A program made the position numbers and the translations under genes. Shown here piece after piece: positions 1-5,720 of a DNA stretch of 35,839 bases. This DNA is from JAEMQF01 sp031419715 (GTDB taxonomy: Bacteria > Pseudomonadota > Gammaproteobacteria > Burkholderiales > Burkholderiaceae_C), in the NCBI GenBank assembly GCA_031419715.1, contig JANOLJ010000101.1, positions 1 to 35,839 on the forward strand. Direction: 5' to 3'. The notes under the pieces are model-generated. The model ran no database searches. It saw only the letters and a program-made list of their open reading frames with translations, and was not told where the DNA came from. Every line of letters starts with the position of its first letter. Position 1 is the first letter of the stretch.

Positions 1-296
1 TCGAACGACAGGCCCACCGACGTTTGCCCGGCGAGGTTGTAGATCTCGTCCGGAGAAACGCGTGTGACTGTCTGAAGGACGCTGCGAAAGTCGTTGGGGG
101 CCATCGAGACGAGTTGAACGCGCTTGTCGATCTCTAGCGACTTCAGGCCATGCCGGTTCATCGACGCTGCATCGCGCGAAGTGCCCACGACCTCATACCC
201 TTTGCCAAGCAAAAAACGGGCGAGGTAAGCGCCGTCCTGTCCACCGACGCCGCAAACGAGCGCTCGGCGCATCGGTGCTGGTGCAGCCTCACTCAT
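1..296 (-). CDS. GDP-mannose 4,6-dehydratase-like NAD(P)-dependent sugar dehydratase, partial (N-terminus only)
   Basis: Only the first 98 residues are in the window; the gene runs off the left edge. The N-terminus carries a Rossmann nucleotide-binding loop of the form GVGGQDGAYLARFLL (from about residue 16), followed by DEIYNLAGQTSVGLSF, both typical of the extended short-chain dehydrogenase/GMD family that removes water from GDP-mannose or a related nucleotide sugar. It is a diverged paralogue of the broken gmd at 834-1409. The ATG at 294-296 overlaps the end of the MarR-type regulator gene by 8 bp, so the two are probably translated in a coupled way and co-transcribed leftward. The family is clear, but the exact substrate cannot be decided from this fragment. 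Confidence 0.8.
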   Translation of the reverse strand, partial: MSEAAPAPMRRALVCGVGGQDGAYLARFLLGKGYEVVGTSRDAASMNRHGLKSLEIDKRVQLVSMAPNDFRSVLQTVTRVSPDEIYNLAGQTSVGLSF

Positions 297-684
297 TGTT
301 GTCGTAGGCCTTGGCCTGGCTGGGCCTTGATTTCGGCGGGGTTGGTTCGGCCCTCTTGCGCAACGGCGCCGAGAGTTCGGTGCGCAACGCGGAAATCTCC
401 ACTTCCAGGGCTTCGAACTCACGCTCCTTCCGACGGAGAAACTCCGACGTGAGTTTGAGCTTGGCCGAAACGCCACGAGGCGTGAGCAAGTAGGCATACG
501 CCAACTTGTTGTCGCTGCGACGAAAGTTGTCTGCCTTGACCCAGCCTCGATCTACCAGTGCGCGAAGACAAAAGTTGAGTTTTCCCAGACTCACGCCGAG
601 CCCTTGCGCAAGGCTGCGCTGGCTCGCCGCCGGTTGTGAGTTCAGTTGCCGGAGCAGTTCCAAGTCGAGATCTTCAGTAGCCAT
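289..684 (-). CDS. EPS-associated MarR-family winged-helix transcriptional regulator
   Basis: A 131-residue protein with an N-terminal winged helix (LELLRQLNSQPAASQRSLAQ, then GVSLGKLNFCLRALVDRG as recognition region and wing) and a C-terminal charged coiled-coil stretch (FLRRKEREFEALEVEISALR). This layout matches the small MarR-type regulators found in exopolysaccharide clusters of betaproteobacteria. The ATG at 682-684 is chosen because the protein starts there with the family-like sequence MATEDLDLELLRQ; a GTG at 724-726 would add 14 unlike residues. The gene overlaps the downstream dehydratase gene by 8 bp. It probably regulates the polysaccharide genes around it (inference). Family recognition is good; DNA targets are unknown. 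Confidence 0.8.
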   Translation of the reverse strand: MATEDLDLELLRQLNSQPAASQRSLAQGLGVSLGKLNFCLRALVDRGWVKADNFRRSDNKLAYAYLLTPRGVSAKLKLTSEFLRRKEREFEALEVEISALRTELSAPLRKRAEPTPPKSRPSQAKAYDNNE

Positions 685-703
685 TTCGAACGTGTTCACG
701 AAT
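685..703 (-). promoter_or_regulatory. Possible operator of the MarR-type gene
   Basis: Just upstream of the regulator's ATG, bases 688-697 read GAACGTGTTC, whose outer four bases on each side are inverted repeats. The overlapping bases 691-700 (CGTGTTCACG) are likewise inverted around a TT centre. A dyad this close to the start would cover the ribosome-binding region and could serve for autoregulation. No clear Shine-Dalgarno sequence is visible. Function is inferred from position only. Confidence 0.3.
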
Positions 704-833
704 TGAACAGGCGCGATGATAAGCACGTTTTGCTACTTGCCTCTATGTGCTCTGCGAGAATTTGTTGTCTTCGGAGGCTGTCGCAGTCTTGAGGGTTACA
801 GGCTGCTTGCGCCACAGCATCCTTCGCCGGCAG

Positions 834-1409
834 CGGGCTCTCGTGGTTGAACAGGATGCCGTTTCAGGCGTACAGGCCAAAGGCCTCGCGGTAGTTCACC
901 GTGATCCAATAGGCGTAGAGCTTGGCCACCGCATAGGGGCTGCGCGGGTAGAACGGCGTGGTCTCCCTTTGCGGCGTCTCCTGCACCAAACCATACAACT
1001 CAGAGGTGCTCGCCTGGTAGAAGCGAGTCTTCTTTTCGAGCCCGAGCAGCCCGATCGCCTCAAGGATGCGCAGGGTGCCTATGCCGTCCACATTCGCAGT
1101 GTATTCCGGCATCACGAACGAGACGGCCACATGGCTCATGGCACCCAAGTTGTAGATTTTGTCGGGCTGCACCTGCTGAATGATGCAGGTCGGGTTGGTG
1201 GAATCGGTCAGGTCGCCGTAGTGCAGCTTGAAGCGCTGGTGGTCGACATGCGGGTCCTGGTACAGGTGGTCGATGCGGTCGGTCTTGAACGACGACGCGC
1301 GGCGCTTGATGCCATGGACTTCGTAGCCCTTGTTCAACAGCAGCTTGCTGAGATAGGCGCCGTCCTGGCCGGTCACGCCGGTGATGAGGGCAGCTTTGGG
1401 TTGGGCCAT
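834..1409 (-). pseudogene. gmd: gmd remnant: GDP-mannose 4,6-dehydratase with nonsense codon and lost C-terminal half
   Basis: From the ATG at 1407-1409 the protein matches GDP-mannose 4,6-dehydratase well: ITGVTGQDGAYLSKLLLNKG (NADP loop), HYGDLTDS, YNLGAMSHVAVSF, a serine/threonine region QASTSELYG, and the catalytic PRSPYAVAKLYAYW (YxxxK). It stops after 181 residues at FGLYA, where intact homologues (about 350-370 residues) continue with CNGILFNHESP. Here the Cys codon is TGA (864-866), and the next codons still encode NGILFNHESP in frame down to about base 834, after which homology ends abruptly. So there are two lesions: a Cys-to-opal change and a deletion or rearrangement breakpoint at about 831-836. 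The product would lack the GDP-sugar-binding half and is very likely inactive. Confidence 0.85.
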
Positions 1410-1444
1410 GTGCTTGCCTACATCCGCTCTCGATGCGTGTCTGT

Positions 1445-1894
1445 CTAGCGCGACGCGACAGGATTGAACGTTGCATGGCCACGCAGCGCCGCGACGGCAC
1501 ACAGGCGGCTGTCAGCGCAGCCGAACGTGGCCGGCCCGTCTTCGAGCAACGCGCCGAACGAGGCGAGTTGAAGAGCATCGAGGGTGCGCAATGCATGCTG
1601 GCCCGCATGGGCGGCCAGCAGCTCGCGCGCGCCTTGCAGGACGCTCGGCGTCAGGCCGACGACCTGCCATTCGTGCAATTGCTCGTCCAGCGTGTCGAGC
1701 AGCGCGGTCACGCGGACGGCGTCCAATTGGCCTTCTCGGTGTCGGCGCCACGCCATCGAATGGAATTCGACCGGCGCCAGCGCGGAGATCCAAATTTCCA
1801 TTCCGGCCTGGGCCAACATCGCGTTCATCTCGTCCGTGCCGGCTTCCGGAACGAACAGCTTGACCAGCGCGGAGGTATCGAAAAATACCCTCAC
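1445..1894 (-). CDS. VapC-type PIN-domain toxin (module 1)
   Basis: A 149-residue PIN-domain protein, the usual length for VapC ribonuclease toxins. It begins MRVFFDTSALVKLF (first conserved Asp and T/S), has the second acidic position in APVEFHSM, the third in RTLDALQLAS, and ends the active-site set with FGCADSRL. VapC toxins cleave specific RNAs with Mg2+ when free of antitoxin. The start is a GTG (1892-1894) overlapping the antitoxin stop in a GTGA arrangement, so translation is coupled to the gene before it. It is the last gene of a five-ORF chain that begins with mntA at 2882. The RNA target is unknown. Confidence 0.85.
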   Translation of the reverse strand: MRVFFDTSALVKLFVPEAGTDEMNAMLAQAGMEIWISALAPVEFHSMAWRRHREGQLDAVRVTALLDTLDEQLHEWQVVGLTPSVLQGARELLAAHAGQHALRTLDALQLASFGALLEDGPATFGCADSRLCAVAALRGHATFNPVASR

Positions 1895-2112
1895 ACGCGA
1901 TCCTCGCGCGAGTCGATGATGTCTTGGGTGAACCCTGGAAGTCCGGCCATCAGGCGTTGCGCGCGCATGTAGGGTGCGGCGTGCGGTGGTGCCGTCGTCG
2001 AATGCTTCGTGCGCTGCGGGTGGGTGAACTGGGTCAGCAGAACATCGAGAGCCGCCAGTTGCTGGGCGTCGAGCGCGTCAATCTGGTGGTGGAGGCGTTC
2101 ACGCAATGTCAT
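1891..2112 (-). CDS. Antitoxin partner of VapC module 1
   Basis: A 73-residue protein with an amphipathic N-terminus (LRERLHHQIDALDAQQLAALD) and a basic/proline linker leading to a C-terminal tail (RLMAGLPGFTQDIIDSREDRV) that would be the toxin-binding arm. I do not see a classical AbrB or ribbon-helix-helix motif; the N-terminus resembles small helical proteins commonly encoded before PIN-domain toxins. It has its own Shine-Dalgarno AGGAG eight bases before the ATG (2110-2112) and overlaps the vapC GTG by 4 bp. The antitoxin role is assigned mainly from size, order and overlap. Confidence 0.65.
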   Translation of the reverse strand: MTLRERLHHQIDALDAQQLAALDVLLTQFTHPQRTKHSTTAPPHAAPYMRAQRLMAGLPGFTQDIIDSREDRV

Positions 2113-2180
2113 GAGATGTGCTCCTGGGTACGCTGCATGAGGTGATGGCGAATTGCCTCCGGCGCTCGTGAAGTGCTCAT
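2109..2180 (-). CDS. 23-residue linker ORF between hepT and the module-1 antitoxin gene
   Basis: A short ORF, MSTSRAPEAIRHHLMQRTQE followed by HIS and stop. Its ATG (2178-2180) overlaps the hepT stop codon in an ATGA arrangement and its own TGA overlaps the ATG of the antitoxin gene in the same way. It therefore bridges two toxin-antitoxin modules without any untranslated base. Its first codons lie inside a direct repeat that also occurs upstream of mntA (2898-2919). Whether the peptide has a function is unknown; it may only keep ribosomes moving from one module to the next, or be a chance reading of a duplicated leader. Confidence 0.35.
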   Translation of the reverse strand: MSTSRAPEAIRHHLMQRTQEHIS

Positions 2181-2183
2181 ATG
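2162..2183. repeat. Direct repeat copy 1 (partner at 2898-2919)
   Basis: A 22-bp sequence at the end of hepT that recurs at 2898-2919 with 20 of 22 bases identical; the differences are at 2172 and 2174. Weaker similarity continues to about 2142 and includes a GGAGG ribosome-binding-like element and the bases CGCCAT, aligned to the mntA start. In this copy the triplet aligned with the mntA ATG is ATC. It therefore looks like a duplicated 5' leader whose start codon is lost. Confidence 0.75.
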
Positions 2184-2572
2184 ATCGAGGTCACGAAGGC
2201 ATGGAAGAGTCGCGCAGTTTGTAGTGCATTCGTGACGTCGCTGACGCTCGGGTCGGCGTCTACCGATGGGTATCGCAGCACAGTGCCGAAGGCGGAAAGC
2301 TCGGAGATGCGGTCGGCCCAATCGGCGAAGCGCACCTCTGCGTCAGCGCACCGGGTGAGCAGATCCATGAGGTCATGGGTCTTCACCAGCGGTTTAGAGC
2401 GCGAAGCGAGGAACGCCTTCAGTGCCTTCTCCGCAGCTTGGTGGCAGTGGTAGGCCGCAGTGTCGGTGATGGGGGAGCCAGCGTGCAGCGCGCGCTCCGC
2501 CGTCTCGAGATCATGGTCGGCCTTTTGCAGCCATGCGGCAACCCAGGCTTGGGAGGTCAGAGGTTCAGCCAT
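2177..2572 (-). CDS. HEPN-domain protein, HepT-type toxin (module 2)
   Basis: A 131-residue HEPN-domain protein. Typical marks are AAWLQKADHDLETAERAL near the N-terminus, DTAAYHCHQAAEKALKAFL in the middle (the helix common to HEPN proteins paired with minimal nucleotidyltransferases), and KTHDLMDLL. In such pairs the HEPN partner is an RNase-like toxin and the nucleotidyltransferase neutralises it, often by adding AMP groups. The ATG at 2570-2572 overlaps the end of mntA by 8 bp, and the stop overlaps the next short ORF. I could not assign a catalytic Arg-His motif with confidence, so toxicity is inferred from the pairing. Confidence 0.8.
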   Translation of the reverse strand: MAEPLTSQAWVAAWLQKADHDLETAERALHAGSPITDTAAYHCHQAAEKALKAFLASRSKPLVKTHDLMDLLTRCADAEVRFADWADRISELSAFGTVLRYPSVDADPSVSDVTNALQTARLFHAFVTSII

Positions 2573-2882
2573 GCAGGACCCTGCCTTCGCGAATGATCTT
2601 GTGCGTGAGCGTCGAGGGCAATGGTGCTTCGCGAAGCACTTCTTCACGGGTGCGGACCCAAACATCGCAAGGCACACCCAGGCCGAACAGGCTGCGATAC
2701 CCGGCGCTAGCCCGGCGATAGGCGGGCTCTGCCGACTCCGAAACAACCACCAGCAGATCGACGTCACTGCTTTCGTCGGGTTCGCCCCAGGCATGCGAGC
2801 CAAACAAAACCACTTGCTCGGGCTTGTACGTCGCTACCAGGCGGCGCGTGATCTCTGTCAGTGTGGCTTCGGTGACGGTCAT
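2565..2882 (-). CDS. Minimal nucleotidyltransferase, MntA-type antitoxin (module 2)
   Basis: A 105-residue minimal nucleotidyltransferase. The signature VVLFGSHAWGEPDESSDVDL contains the GSx10DxD core that binds nucleotide and metal; all key residues are present. In characterised MntA/HepT pairs this protein is the antitoxin and AMPylates the HEPN toxin. The ATG at 2880-2882 is preferred over a GTG at 2889-2891 because an AGGGAAG Shine-Dalgarno sequence lies at proper distance from the ATG and too close to the GTG. The gene is the first of the chain mntA, hepT, short ORF, antitoxin, vapC. Confidence 0.85.
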   Translation of the reverse strand: MTVTEATLTEITRRLVATYKPEQVVLFGSHAWGEPDESSDVDLLVVVSESAEPAYRRASAGYRSLFGLGVPCDVWVRTREEVLREAPLPSTLTHKIIREGRVLHG

Positions 2883-2897
2883 GGCGAACACTTCCCT

Positions 2898-2919
2898 GCG
2901 CTCGTGATGCGCTCATATG
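2898..2919. repeat. Direct repeat copy 2, in the mntA leader
   Basis: The second copy of the 22-bp repeat lies 16-37 bp upstream of the mntA ATG. Together with copy 1 it brackets the complete mntA-hepT coding pair (unit of about 736 bp), as expected if the module entered or was duplicated by recombination at this leader. It may also contain the control site of the module; no promoter hexamers could be assigned with confidence. Confidence 0.75.
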
Positions 2920-3071
2920 CCAAGCGGCCACCTGATGTCAGCGGCGTCTTCGCCGGATGTCATGATAGCGGAACGGCGTTAGCGAGCCGGTGCCGGAAAC
3001 GCTCCGGGCGAGACCGGCCCGAACGCAGACTCGCGGTCGCTCAGCCAGGCGAAATCTGAAGAGGAACTCGC

Positions 3072-3771
3072 ATGAAAACCCTCGTCACCGGCGCTGCCGG
3101 ATTCCGAAAACACCCAGCGCGATCTGAATATCGCGCTGATGAATGAGCTTTCCTTGATCTTCCATCGCATCGGCATCGACACCCTGGAGGTGCTCCAGGC
3201 AGCGGGAACCAAATGGAACTTCCTGCCCTTCCGCCCGGGCCTGGTGGGAGGCCACTGCATCGGTGTCGATCCCTACTACCTCACGCACAAGGCCGAAACG
3301 CTCGGCTACACACCGCAGGTCATTCTTGCCGGGCGCCGCATCAATGACGGCATGGGCAAGTACATCGCCGAGCAAACCATCAAACAGATGATCGCCGCCG
3401 ACTTGTCGGTGAAGGGCGCCAATGTGATCGTGCTGGGAATGACGTTCAAGGAGAACTGCGCAGATGTGCGCAACAGCAAGTTGATCGACGTCGTGCGCGA
3501 ATTGAAGAGCTTTGGCGTCAACGTATACATCCACGATCCGGTGGCTGACTGCGCCGAGTGCGAACGTGAGTACGGTGTAAGTTTGACGAAGTGGGCAGAT
3601 CTGCCCCAGGCCAATGCCATCGTCGCCGCTGTTTCGCACAAGGAATACGCCGCGATGGGTGTGCCTCGCATCGCCGAGCGACTGGTGCGCGGCGGCGTGT
3701 TTGCTGACGTGAAGTGTTTCTACCCCAGCGAGCAGGTTAAGGAGTGCGGCGCGAAACTCTGGCGGTTGTGA
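3072..3771 (+). pseudogene. Chimeric remnant: epimerase start fused out of frame to a nucleotide-sugar dehydrogenase C-terminal part
   Basis: Bases 3072-3104 start with a ribosome-binding-like GAGGAA and encode MKTLVTGAAGF, the N-terminus of an extended-SDR nucleotide-sugar epimerase. At about 3104 the sequence switches, in another frame, to ENTQRDLNIALMNELSLIF and continues to 3771 as the last 221 residues of a UDP-glucose/UDP-HexNAc dehydrogenase (TviB/WbpA-like, normally about 430 residues). The remaining part includes GGHCIGVDPYYLTHKA with the catalytic Cys, and the C-terminal UDP-binding domain (VLGMTFKENCADVRNSK). The N-terminal NAD-binding domain is gone. Translation from the epimerase ATG stops after 24 codons. 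A deletion joining two neighbouring sugar-nucleotide genes is the simplest explanation. It is the only gene remnant on the plus strand in this region. Confidence 0.85.
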
Positions 3772-3903
3772 AGGTCAGAACGGCCACCGCGAAAAGCATC
3801 GTCAAACCTGGAGCGTCAACCCCGCCTTGCCAGCTGACGCTGTAGCCGGCGCGCCGCTGGCATGCGCCTTTGCGTGGTGGGCGTGACCCGATCCTGGCGC
3901 CCA

Positions 3904-4302
3904 TCAGCGCGTCCAGTCCTCGACAATCAATTCGGCCACTTGACTGAATGCGTTGTCGCTGGTGACGAGCACGGCACTGACGCTCAGCGCGTGAGAGGCG
4001 ATCAGCAGGTCGAGCGGCGCGAGCGTCTTTCCATGGCGAGAAAGTTCGGCTCGCGTGGTGCCGTAGCACTCGGCAGCGGCGTGTTCCCACGGCAGCGCGT
4101 CGACGCGACTCAGCAACTCGCGCACGACTGCATGCAGCCGCGTCGCGGCAGGCCGCTTGGCAAGACCGAACAGAAGTTCGGCTTCGCTGATGCTCGACAT
4201 GCATAGCGCCGCCATCGGCAACGCCACCACTCGCCCGGCCACTGCAGGGTGCGCCCTGACGAGGTGGCTCAGCGTATTCGTGTCGAGCATGTATCGGGTC
4301 AT
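3904..4302 (-). CDS. vapC: VapC-type PIN-domain toxin (module 3)
   Basis: A 132-residue PIN-domain protein of the classical VapC type: MTRYMLDTNTLSHLVRAHP (first Asp, DTN), SSISEAELLFGLAKRP (acidic residue in the second motif), LAPLDLLIASHALSVSAVLV (third Asp) and TSDNAFSQV (last acidic position). These residues coordinate Mg2+ for RNA cleavage. The ATG at 4300-4302 overlaps the vapB stop by 4 bp (ATGA). It lies between rfbC and the dehydrogenase remnant. The product looks intact. Confidence 0.9.
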   Translation of the reverse strand: MTRYMLDTNTLSHLVRAHPAVAGRVVALPMAALCMSSISEAELLFGLAKRPAATRLHAVVRELLSRVDALPWEHAAAECYGTTRAELSRHGKTLAPLDLLIASHALSVSAVLVTSDNAFSQVAELIVEDWTR

Positions 4303-4559
4303 TCCCGCCAGCCCTTGAAGGGGTCACGTTCCTGGATACCCTGCTCGCGCGCCTTTAAGCTCAGGAAACCGGCCGGCACACGGGCTCGTCGAGCAGCGGC
4401 GAAGAAGTCGTCCCAGGTGGTGGGTTTGCGCGAAAGGATGACGTCGCCGGTCTGAGCGTCTTGGCGTATGTACACCTCTTTGGCGTCGAACCGAAAAGCG
4501 GCAGGCAGTCGTACCGCTTGGCTGCGGCCGTTCATGAACAGTTTGGCGGTCTGGCTCAT
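4299..4559 (-). CDS. vapB: VapB-type AbrB/SpoVT-fold antitoxin (module 3)
   Basis: An 86-residue antitoxin starting MSQTAKLFMNGRSQAVRLPA, the typical VapB swapped-hairpin AbrB DNA-binding sequence, then FDAKEVYIRQDAQTGDVILS, and a C-terminal toxin-binding arm ending in ERDPFKGWRE. The start at 4557-4559 is preferred to the ATG at 4563-4565: the GAGAGGA Shine-Dalgarno directly touches the upstream ATG but is at a workable distance from the second. It probably binds its own promoter together with VapC. The gene lies 50 bp downstream of the rfbC stop, in the same direction. Confidence 0.9.
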   Translation of the reverse strand: MSQTAKLFMNGRSQAVRLPAAFRFDAKEVYIRQDAQTGDVILSRKPTTWDDFFAAARRARVPAGFLSLKAREQGIQERDPFKGWRE

Positions 4560-4565
4560 GGTCAT

Positions 4566-4609
4566 TCCTCTCAGTCTGATATATACCGCAGCATATGCCA
4601 GCGCGGCAC
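4566..4609 (-). promoter_or_regulatory. Possible promoter/operator of vapBC module 3
   Basis: The short gap after rfbC contains TATATA (4580-4585), about 20 bp before the vapB ATG and suitable as a -10 element, and an 8-bp palindrome GCATATGC (4591-4598). VapB/VapC complexes usually bind palindromes in such positions. No convincing -35 hexamer was seen. Confidence 0.35.
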
Positions 4610-5146
4610 TTACAGCAAGAGAAATTCCGCCGCCGCATCTTTCGCCGAAAGAGCCGGCACATTGCCGTGCAACGGCCACGCAATGCCAATTTTGGGATCG
4701 TCCCAGCGTATGCATCCTTCGGCCTGCGGCACGTAGTAGTCGGTCGTCTTGTAGAGGAAGTCCGCACTGTCGCTGGTGACGAGGAAACCGTGCGCCAAGC
4801 CCGGCGGCACCCACATTTGTCGGTGGTTCTGCTCACTCAACTCCACGCCGACCCACTTCCCATAGGTCGCGCTGTCTGGCCGAATATCCGCTGCCACATC
4901 GTAGACTGAACCCTGCGTCACGCGCACCAGCTTGCCTTGCGCATGCGGCGCCTTCTGGTAGTGCAGCCCTCGCAACACGCCCTTGGCCGAGCGCGAGTGG
5001 TTATCCTGCACGAAGTTGACTTCGTAGCCCACCGCTTCATTGAAGGCTTGTCTGTTGAAGCTCTCCATGAAGAACCCACGCTCGTCGCCGAACACCTTGG
5101 GCTCAAGGATCAGCACGCCGGGAATCGCCGTTGGCATAACCTTCAT
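4610..5146 (-). CDS. rfbC: dTDP-4-dehydrorhamnose 3,5-epimerase
   Basis: A 178-residue cupin epimerase (RmlC) that inverts C3 and C5 of dTDP-4-keto-6-deoxyglucose, third step of dTDP-L-rhamnose synthesis. Visible marks are EPKVFGDERGFFMESFN near the N-terminus, FVQDNHSRSAKGVLRGLHYQ with the catalytic His (about residue 62), and VPPGLAHGFLVTSD. Length is normal for the family. The ATG (5144-5146) overlaps the last base of the truncated hepT stop (TGATG), so translation is coupled to the remnant upstream. The gene completes the rfbB-rfbD-rfbA-rfbC set but is separated from rfbA by an antitoxin gene and a toxin fragment. Confidence 0.95.
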   Translation of the reverse strand: MKVMPTAIPGVLILEPKVFGDERGFFMESFNRQAFNEAVGYEVNFVQDNHSRSAKGVLRGLHYQKAPHAQGKLVRVTQGSVYDVAADIRPDSATYGKWVGVELSEQNHRQMWVPPGLAHGFLVTSDSADFLYKTTDYYVPQAEGCIRWDDPKIGIAWPLHGNVPALSAKDAAAEFLLL

Positions 5147-5322
5147 CAGGACACCCTCACTTGCACTCGAACTTGCACGGCTCGGCTGAGGTTGAGCGAG
5201 ACGATGTCCTGAAGGTCAGCGTCGGTGGCCAGCGTTTGCGCATCCGCTGGACACTTGGCTTCAATGCGCCGCACGCAATGTCGAAGCGACTCCAGTTTTT
5301 GCTCGACTACTTCCCGATCCAT
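5146..5322 (-). pseudogene. Truncated HepT-type (DUF86) HEPN toxin
   Basis: A 58-residue ORF that starts like DUF86 HEPN toxins (MDREVVEQKLESLRHCVRRI, later DLQDIVSLNLSRAVQ) and then ends with the low-complexity tail VRVQVRVS before a stop. Full-length members are about 140 residues; the C-terminal half, which holds the Arg-Asn/His-Tyr catalytic motif of this family, is missing. The break falls in a stretch with a short direct repeat (gtgcaagt twice) just before rfbC. The start overlaps the mntA-type gene by 16 bp, the usual order for such pairs. The toxin is almost surely inactive. Confidence 0.8.
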
Positions 5323-5720
5323 GCCTCTCTCCTTTCCGCCAGCACTCGGGTGCGATACGGCATGAAATCGGCCTGTTCGAACAGGTGGCGGCTGATCAGT
5401 CGACCATAGGCACCGTCGTCACCCAGAATGCGACGGCCATGCCGTACGATTTGCCCCAGCAGTGGCTCCGCAGCGACGGTCAAATCGATCAGGTCAATGG
5501 CTCGCCCGGTGTTCTCGGCCAGAGCCTCGATGATCGCCGTCTTGTCTGCGGCAGTCAGTTCTTTGCCCGTCGCGACGCCGATGTCGAGGTCGCTGTCCGA
5601 GCGCTCGCGCCCTTGCGCAAACGAGCCGAAAAGAATTGCCAACGACACGCAGGGAAAGCGTGACAGAACGCCCCGCAGCTGTTCTTCGATTGCAGGCGGG
5701 TCGAGAGAACGGGTGTGCAT
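5307..5720 (-). CDS. MntA-type nucleotidyltransferase antitoxin (module 4), toxin partner broken
   Basis: A complete 137-residue minimal nucleotidyltransferase: AILFGSFAQGRERSDSDLDI holds the GSx10DxD core, followed by ENTGRAIDLIDLTVAAEPLL and HGRRILGDD, and a C-terminal helix (LISRHLFEQADFMPYR). In intact modules the protein AMPylates and silences the HEPN toxin. Here the partner (5146-5322) is truncated, so this is an orphan antitoxin. Its ATG directly follows the TGA of rfbA with no spacer, so it is translated as part of the rhamnose operon. Whether it has gained another role is unknown. Confidence 0.85.
   Translation of the reverse strand: MHTRSLDPPAIEEQLRGVLSRFPCVSLAILFGSFAQGRERSDSDLDIGVATGKELTAADKTAIIEALAENTGRAIDLIDLTVAAEPLLGQIVRHGRRILGDDGAYGRLISRHLFEQADFMPYRTRVLAERREAWIGK

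Noticed and set aside
2961..2970. Ten-base match CATGATAGCG shared with 7353-7362 near another TA module
   Set aside because: Matches of this length between two places are expected often by chance in a window of this size.
3772..3903. Possible membrane-protein fragment on the minus strand (GLTMLFAVAVLTF)
   Set aside because: Only a short hydrophobic stretch in a frame that otherwise is a shadow of vapC; not enough to call a gene remnant.
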